This document shows positions 57,625 to 61,999 of a stretch of 61,999 nucleotides of DNA, in pieces. The translations under genes and the position numbers were made by a program. Source of the DNA: an uncultured Alphaproteobacteria bacterium (GTDB taxonomy: Bacteria > Pseudomonadota > Alphaproteobacteria > HIMB59 > GCA-002718135); NCBI GenBank assembly GCA_902621305.1, contig CACNLM010000009.1, forward strand, positions 1 through 61,999, written 5' to 3'. Numbering within the stretch: position 1 is the stretch's first letter; the number at the start of each line of letters is the position of its first letter. The notes beneath the pieces are model-generated. The model did not search any database and had not been told where the DNA came from. It saw nothing but the letters and a program-made list of their open reading frames with translations.

Positions 57625-59790
57625 TTATTCTATACTAATTGAGTTAGATGATAATGTTCCGTCTTGAGCAATAAAACCAATCATCCCTGATTCAAATGAA
57701 TTATCTTTATCTTGTGTCTCAATTAAAAGTTTTCCATCTACATAACCTGATAATTTATTTCCATTAACTGTAAATCGTAATTCATAATCTTTATAAAATT
57801 CAAAATTAAAATCTACTTCTTTTAATGTTTCGAGTTCATAAAACATTTTATTTATCTGTAATTTATTTTTTGAAGTTAATTCTAAAGAATAATACCTTTT
57901 TACACCTTGAGATCTTATCACTAATCCTCCAGCTGATGCCAAAGGAAAATTCACTTTAGAAGAAACAGAATAATCCTTCCAAGAAGATGAACCCTGTAAA
58001 ATATGCCCTCTTCCCACACCGTTAATTATTTTAAAAGACTCCATCCATCTATATTGCCACTTATCAATATCGTTAACCCATGCTCTTTTCCATAATTGGC
58101 CATAAAATTCTTGATTGAAAAAATATCCATTTTTTGAAGCATTTTCTATATGATCAGGTCTTTTGAAAATTGTTTTCGGTGTACCTTCAATATCAAGATA
58201 ATTTATTAAAAGTTTTCCTGAAGAATTTGTATCTGAGGAAATTACAAACCCAATTTGTCCAATTGGATTAGAAAATGTATCTGGAACAGTCCACTCAATA
58301 GATTTTACTTCATTATTTAAAAGTTCATATTCCTCTGTATCTATTTGTTGTAATTTATCCTCTTCTCCCCAATATTTTATAAATAAAGTAACTTTAATAT
58401 TATTTTTACTTTTAGAAATTATTTCTGTTTTAATTTTTTGACCAGTATAAACTATTGGACATCCAACAAAATCATAGTGAAAAAATTTCTGCCTCTGAGC
58501 ACCTTTTAATTCAGTAAACCAATCTGGGAAAAAAGTATCTACATACACAACACTTGAATGACCAACTGATAAATTAGAAAAGTCAATTTCTAGAGCTCTT
58601 TGACCAATTTTTGATTCATAAGCAACATTTGCAATTCTAGTATTAAGATTGTTATCATTTAACTTATTCACCTTCCAAGCTTGAGTAGAACCTGGCATTT
58701 CAAAATTGTATCTTGCATTATTTTTTATTAAATTATTTTCCAAACCGTTAATCCGTCTTGTAATATTTACAATATTTTGACTTTCTCTAAGAGCATCAGT
58801 CATTGTTTCCGCTCCGTTACTAGTTGGAAGATAAATTGTATCATTAACAGGAGTAATATAATCAGGACCATCTTTTATACTTTCAAGTCCATTTTTAATT
58901 CCAAGAAAACATCCTACATTTCCTGAATTACAATCTGTATCCCATCCTGAAGTGTTAACAATCATTAAAGATTTTTGAAAATTATCATCGCCAAATAGTA
59001 ATGCTAATATAATTAATGCGTGATTTGGTACAATATGAACACCGCCTATAAATTTTTCATAACCATAGATATAATCTATTTTTTCTCTTGCTTGCTCCCA
59101 ATCTAAATTTCCTGATCTCCAATCTTGAATGTCAGATATAAGTTTAAAAATTGTTGAATCTTTTGGAATATATCTTTTGCAATGCTCAATAATTTTTTTT
59201 GTATCCTTTTCTATAAAAGCCATGGCCTCCATTGCAGCAACAACTTGAGCCGCATATACTGACTCACCATCGTGGCTAACACTCCCTGCTTTTTTAGCAA
59301 AATCGGCTGCTTGATCTGGATCTCCTGGTGAAACTAACCCCCAACCATCAATAAAGATCTGAGCACCTATTTGTTCGGCAACAATTTTACCATTTGTTTT
59401 AATAGATCCACTATCAGGAGCATGAATACCCTGTTTTAAATTTTGATAAGCAGTATCTTCTGATGACGTACCTTTACCACCCCACCATAAAACAGCCTGA
59501 TTTTCTAAACAATAATTTAACCATGTTTGACCGATTTGCTTTGAAGAAATATTTTTATCAAAATTAAAATCTTTTAAGGCGTTTATAAATCTAAATGTTC
59601 CAGTTAAATCATCATCTGTGATTTGAATAGGCATATTTAATTTATCATTTACATAATAATTAATTGGCCCTAATTCCTTTATAATTCTATCATACCACCA
59701 ACCTTCAAAAGGTCTGCCAAGATAGACACCTATGATTTTACCTAAAACTCCTGAATAGACTTTCTCCTGATATTCTTTGTTAAGTTCCAT
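57625..59790 (-). CDS. ADP-ribosylglycohydrolase-like multidomain protein, paralog 1 (first in operon)
   Basis: 721 residues. Domain 1 (~1-345): ADP-ribosylglycohydrolase-like, with ITDDDLTGTF at 57-66, VLWWGGKGTSSEDTAY at 100-115, VSHDGESVYAAQ at 171-182 and SGWDTDCNSGNVGC at 281-294. The two acidic motifs correspond to the paired metal-site motifs of DraG/ARH enzymes. Domain 2 (~357-545) is beta-rich, probably jelly-roll. Domain 3 (~585-721) resembles LamG/DUF1080 lectin-like folds. There is no signal peptide. A GGGAGG ribosome site precedes the start. It lies 15 bases behind the MalG-type permease, so the enzyme is made together with the importer. The true substrate is unknown; ADP-ribose chemistry is only the namesake. 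Confidence 0.88.
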   Translation of the reverse strand: MELNKEYQEKVYSGVLGKIIGVYLGRPFEGWWYDRIIKELGPINYYVNDKLNMPIQITDDDLTGTFRFINALKDFNFDKNISSKQIGQTWLNYCLENQAVLWWGGKGTSSEDTAYQNLKQGIHAPDSGSIKTNGKIVAEQIGAQIFIDGWGLVSPGDPDQAADFAKKAGSVSHDGESVYAAQVVAAMEAMAFIEKDTKKIIEHCKRYIPKDSTIFKLISDIQDWRSGNLDWEQAREKIDYIYGYEKFIGGVHIVPNHALIILALLFGDDNFQKSLMIVNTSGWDTDCNSGNVGCFLGIKNGLESIKDGPDYITPVNDTIYLPTSNGAETMTDALRESQNIVNITRRINGLENNLIKNNARYNFEMPGSTQAWKVNKLNDNNLNTRIANVAYESKIGQRALEIDFSNLSVGHSSVVYVDTFFPDWFTELKGAQRQKFFHYDFVGCPIVYTGQKIKTEIISKSKNNIKVTLFIKYWGEEDKLQQIDTEEYELLNNEVKSIEWTVPDTFSNPIGQIGFVISSDTNSSGKLLINYLDIEGTPKTIFKRPDHIENASKNGYFFNQEFYGQLWKRAWVNDIDKWQYRWMESFKIINGVGRGHILQGSSSWKDYSVSSKVNFPLASAGGLVIRSQGVKRYYSLELTSKNKLQINKMFYELETLKEVDFNFEFYKDYELRFTVNGNKLSGYVDGKLLIETQDKDNSFESGMIGFIAQDGTLSSNSISIE

Positions 59791-59805
59791 CTTCCTCCCA
59801 TTGAA

Positions 59806-60648
59806 CTAACCTTTTGTTGCTCCACTGGTTAAACCAGCAATAAAACGTCTTTGAAAAAACATAAATAAAATAGCAATTGGTGCAGCCATTAAAATGGAAG
59901 CTGCGCTTACCAATCCATAATCATTTGCAAATCTACTTTGAAATGTAAATAAAATTGAGGAAATGGGTTTGTATTCATCAGTAATAATAAAAGTGATGGC
60001 AAATAAAAACTCATTCCAAACTGTTAATGATACAATAAGTGCAGTTGTTAAAAAAACTGGCCAAGAAAGAGGTAGGGCGACTCTTGTAAACAATTGCATC
60101 ACTGATGCCCCATCTAGTTTAGCAGCTTCAAAAAGTTCTGTAGGTAATTGCAACATATAAGAGCGAATTAAGAAAGTAGCAAAGGGGGCATTTAAGGCGC
60201 TATAAATAATAACTAAACCAATCCTTGTGTCTAGGAGGTATAAACTTTTCCACATTAAAAATAATGGTAAAATAAATAATTGAGCAGGAATACTTATTCC
60301 AACTAAAAGGTATAAGCCAACAACAATAGTTTGAATTCCTCTTGGATTTAAAACTGCCAAACTGAAGGCAGCTAAACCAGAAACGGTCAAATTTAATATC
60401 AATGTTCCGATCACTAAAGTAAGTGAATTCATAAATATTTGAGTGTAATTTCCATTCACCCAAGCATCATAATAATTCATTAATCTTATTTCATTTGGAA
60501 AACCTAAAGGATTTGCTCCAAATTCAGAAGATGGTTTTATAGAATTAAAAGCTAAAACTAGTAATGGTAAAATAATTGTTAAAGCCATAAAAATCAAAAT
60601 GGCGTGATTTATATAACTCGATCTTTGTCTAAATCTTGCAGTTGCCAT
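59806..60648 (-). CDS. Carbohydrate ABC transporter permease, MalG type
   Basis: 280-residue inner-membrane permease with 6 helices. The EAA loop is LPTELFEAAKLDGASVMQLFTRVALPLSWP, which belongs to the CUT1 (oligosaccharide/glycoside) family, and the C-terminus ends QRRFIAGLTSGATKG as in MalG-like proteins. The gene lies 8 bases after its partner permease and 15 before paralog 1. No ATPase gene is present in the visible operon. Confidence 0.94.
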   Translation of the reverse strand: MATARFRQRSSYINHAILIFMALTIILPLLVLAFNSIKPSSEFGANPLGFPNEIRLMNYYDAWVNGNYTQIFMNSLTLVIGTLILNLTVSGLAAFSLAVLNPRGIQTIVVGLYLLVGISIPAQLFILPLFLMWKSLYLLDTRIGLVIIYSALNAPFATFLIRSYMLQLPTELFEAAKLDGASVMQLFTRVALPLSWPVFLTTALIVSLTVWNEFLFAITFIITDEYKPISSILFTFQSRFANDYGLVSAASILMAAPIAILFMFFQRRFIAGLTSGATKG

Positions 60649-60656
60649 TTATAATT

Positions 60657-61535
60657 TTATACCTCCCAACCCATCCGCCTTAAAATTGCAAAGAAACCAA
60701 CTATAATTCCGACATAGAAGAACATCATAACACCTATAGTAGACGCATAACCAACATTCATTCGTTGAAAGGCTTGCGAGTACAGATGATTTGCTACAAC
60801 TTCAGAACTATACGCTGGCCCACCCATTGTTAAAATGTATACATAGTCAAATGTTGGGACAGACCAGATGATTATAATTATTAAAGATAGAACAAAAATT
60901 GGACGTATCATTGGTAAAGTAATGTATCTAAATTTTTGAAATTTTGTTGCTCCTTCAATATCAGCGGCCTCATAAAGAGAGTCATCCACTTGATACATTC
61001 CAGTTAAATAAATAATAACTAAGAAGCCCCAAAAATGCCACATATCTACCCAGGCAACAGCGTATAAAGCAGTCTCCTTCATTGCAAAAGGTGACTTAGC
61101 AAGAAAATCAATACCTTGATTCTCAAACCAACCACCTAAACCATGTCGTGGATGGAATATGTATCTCCAAATCAAACAGTTAACGATACTGGCTAGAATG
61201 TATGGAAAAAAATACACTAGTCTATAAAAAAGCTGTCCTCTTTTTATTCCAGTTAAAAGATATGCTATAATAAGTGCTACGATTACTGGTATTGTTAAGA
61301 ACATTACTGTCCAAATTATGTTGTGTTTAACTGCTTTCTTGAAAACACGGTCTCTAAATAATTCTTGAAAGTTTTCTAATCCAACGTAATTTATTCTGCC
61401 AAAACCATTCCAGTCCGTTAAACATAACAATAAACTTAGTATCGATGGGAATGCTACCACAAAGAAATGAATAAATATAACTGGAAATAAAAAGTACCAG
61501 GAAATTGCATTTATACTTGTTAAAAATTTTGGCAT
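60657..61535 (-). CDS. Carbohydrate ABC transporter permease, MalF type
   Basis: 292 residues with 6 helices. The EAA loop is VDDSLYEAADIEGATKFQKFRYITLPMIRP, the CUT1-type signature. The N-terminal WYFLFPVIFIHFFVVAFPSI and the NFQELFRDRVFKKAVKHNIIW region are typical. It is preceded by a 12-base-pair hairpin after the binding-protein gene, which probably reduces its expression relative to the binding protein. Confidence 0.94.
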   Translation of the reverse strand: MPKFLTSINAISWYFLFPVIFIHFFVVAFPSILSLLLCLTDWNGFGRINYVGLENFQELFRDRVFKKAVKHNIIWTVMFLTIPVIVALIIAYLLTGIKRGQLFYRLVYFFPYILASIVNCLIWRYIFHPRHGLGGWFENQGIDFLAKSPFAMKETALYAVAWVDMWHFWGFLVIIYLTGMYQVDDSLYEAADIEGATKFQKFRYITLPMIRPIFVLSLIIIIIWSVPTFDYVYILTMGGPAYSSEVVANHLYSQAFQRMNVGYASTIGVMMFFYVGIIVGFFAILRRMGWEV

Positions 61536-61550
61536 AATTTCTTTATTTTT

Positions 61551-61577
61551 AATAAGGGGAAAAAATTTCCCCTTATT
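61551..61577 (-). other. Hairpin between binding-protein and permease genes
   Basis: Perfect 12-base-pair inverted repeat AATAAGGGGAAA/TTTCCCCTTATT with a 3-base loop. On the minus strand it is not followed by a T run, so it is more likely a 3'-end stabiliser or partial attenuator of the binding-protein mRNA than a full terminator. Confidence 0.75.
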
Positions 61578-61589
61578 TAAATTTATAAA

Positions 61590-61999
61590 TTATCTTTTTC
61601 CAACTGGAACTAATGCATCGTCTGCACGAGCTTGATCCCAAAGTCTTTGAGATTCTTCCATGAATTCAAGTGGAGTAATATCTCCAGCCCAAACCACTTC
61701 CATATCTTTCCAAATATGAACACCTGGATCATTCGGATAGAACGTCCATGTTGTATATCCATAATTTCCAGAATCAGAAGCTTCTGCGAATTCAGTTAAG
61801 AATCTTTTTTGTCTTGGATCAATATTAGGATCAAAGTCAGCATCAGTGTATTTTAGTGGTAACAACCAAGCGCCATATCCTAAACTACCAGTAACTTTAA
61901 GAGCTCTTGCTTTATCCGAAAGAATCCAATCAATTACTTTTGCTGCTCCATCTGCATTTTTAGATGACGCGTTGATGGACATTGTTCCACCTGTTGCAA
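61590..61999 (-). CDS. ABC transporter solute-binding protein (sugar type), N-terminus cut by window edge
   Basis: Only the C-terminal ~135 residues are visible. The frame stays open through base 61999, reading ..ATGGTMSINASSKNADGAAKVIDW. The Met in that stretch is internal, not a start. GGT-x-S-I-x-x-x-SKN and AAKVIDWILSDKARAL are typical of family 1 sugar-binding lipoprotein or periplasmic proteins. Its place ahead of two CUT1 permeases confirms a carbohydrate or glycoside importer. The ligand cannot be inferred from the visible part. Confidence 0.9.
   Translation of the reverse strand, partial: ATGGTMSINASSKNADGAAKVIDWILSDKARALKVTGSLGYGAWLLPLKYTDADFDPNIDPRQKRFLTEFAEASDSGNYGYTTWTFYPNDPGVHIWKDMEVVWAGDITPLEFMEESQRLWDQARADDALVPVGKR

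Noticed and set aside
51040-59790. Possible assembly artefact or recent duplication creating four copies
   Set aside because: The four proteins differ along their whole length, in length (719-734), in pocket loops and in ribosome sites, so they are old, diverged paralogs.
51040-59790. Toxin-antitoxin or ADP-ribosylation defence system based on DraG/ARH-like enzymes
   Set aside because: No ADP-ribosyltransferase, macrodomain partner, immunity gene or nitrogenase gene is near; the neighbours are sugar uptake and redox genes.

Overview
The window looks like part of the chromosome of a streamlined, very AT-rich marine alphaproteobacterium. The best fit is a SAR11-like or HIMB59/AEGEAN-169-like lineage, but this is inferred from composition and gene order and no marker phylogeny was run. 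The support is: alphaproteobacterial synteny (tig-clpP-clpX-lon-hup-tRNAs-nuoA-N, then birA-coaX-rnj-DUF1467-proS-lolC-lolD-dnaE); the short prolyl-tRNA synthetase; separate nuoC and nuoD; spacers of only a few bases; and many 1, 4 or 8 base gene overlaps. All five tRNAs encode their CCA end.

Layout. Positions 1-29801 are almost entirely a minus-strand block. Reading with transcription it runs tRNA-His, tRNA-Leu, trigger factor, ClpP, ClpX, Lon, HU, tRNA-Val, tRNA-Asp, all 14 complex I genes, biotin ligase, pantothenate kinase, RNase J, ProRS, the lipoprotein-export ABC pair and a truncated dnaE. Positions 30099-38949 mostly read forward: an aminotransferase, a P-II protein with an unusual T-loop, two tandem glutamine riboswitches ahead of glnA, a strong terminator, parE, glpK, an inosose dehydratase and a cytochrome c'. 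One amidotransferase in this stretch reads in reverse. Positions 38946-45685 (minus) hold two polar-amino-acid ABC permeases, a family 9 glycosyltransferase, tRNA-Phe, yacG, infA, hisD, hisG, murA and two very small genes. Positions 45690-47308 are a divergent pair, a putative manganese exporter and an MntR-type regulator, with a candidate operator between them.

Positions 47473-61999 (minus) form the accessory locus. A binding-protein-dependent sugar-type ABC importer (binding protein cut by the window edge, plus two permeases) is followed by FOUR consecutive 720-734 residue paralogs. Each joins an ADP-ribosylglycohydrolase-like domain to a beta-rich middle domain and a lectin/DUF1080-like C-terminal domain. 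Downstream are an aldo/keto reductase, an MFS transporter, a carbon-nitrogen hydrolase and a methyltransferase. The four enzymes have no signal peptide and sit directly behind the importer, so they probably process an imported glycoside in the cytoplasm. Their substrate is unknown to me, and this is the most interesting system in the window.

No CRISPR array, insertion sequence, prophage or rRNA was seen. No gene-free stretch exceeds 300 bases.
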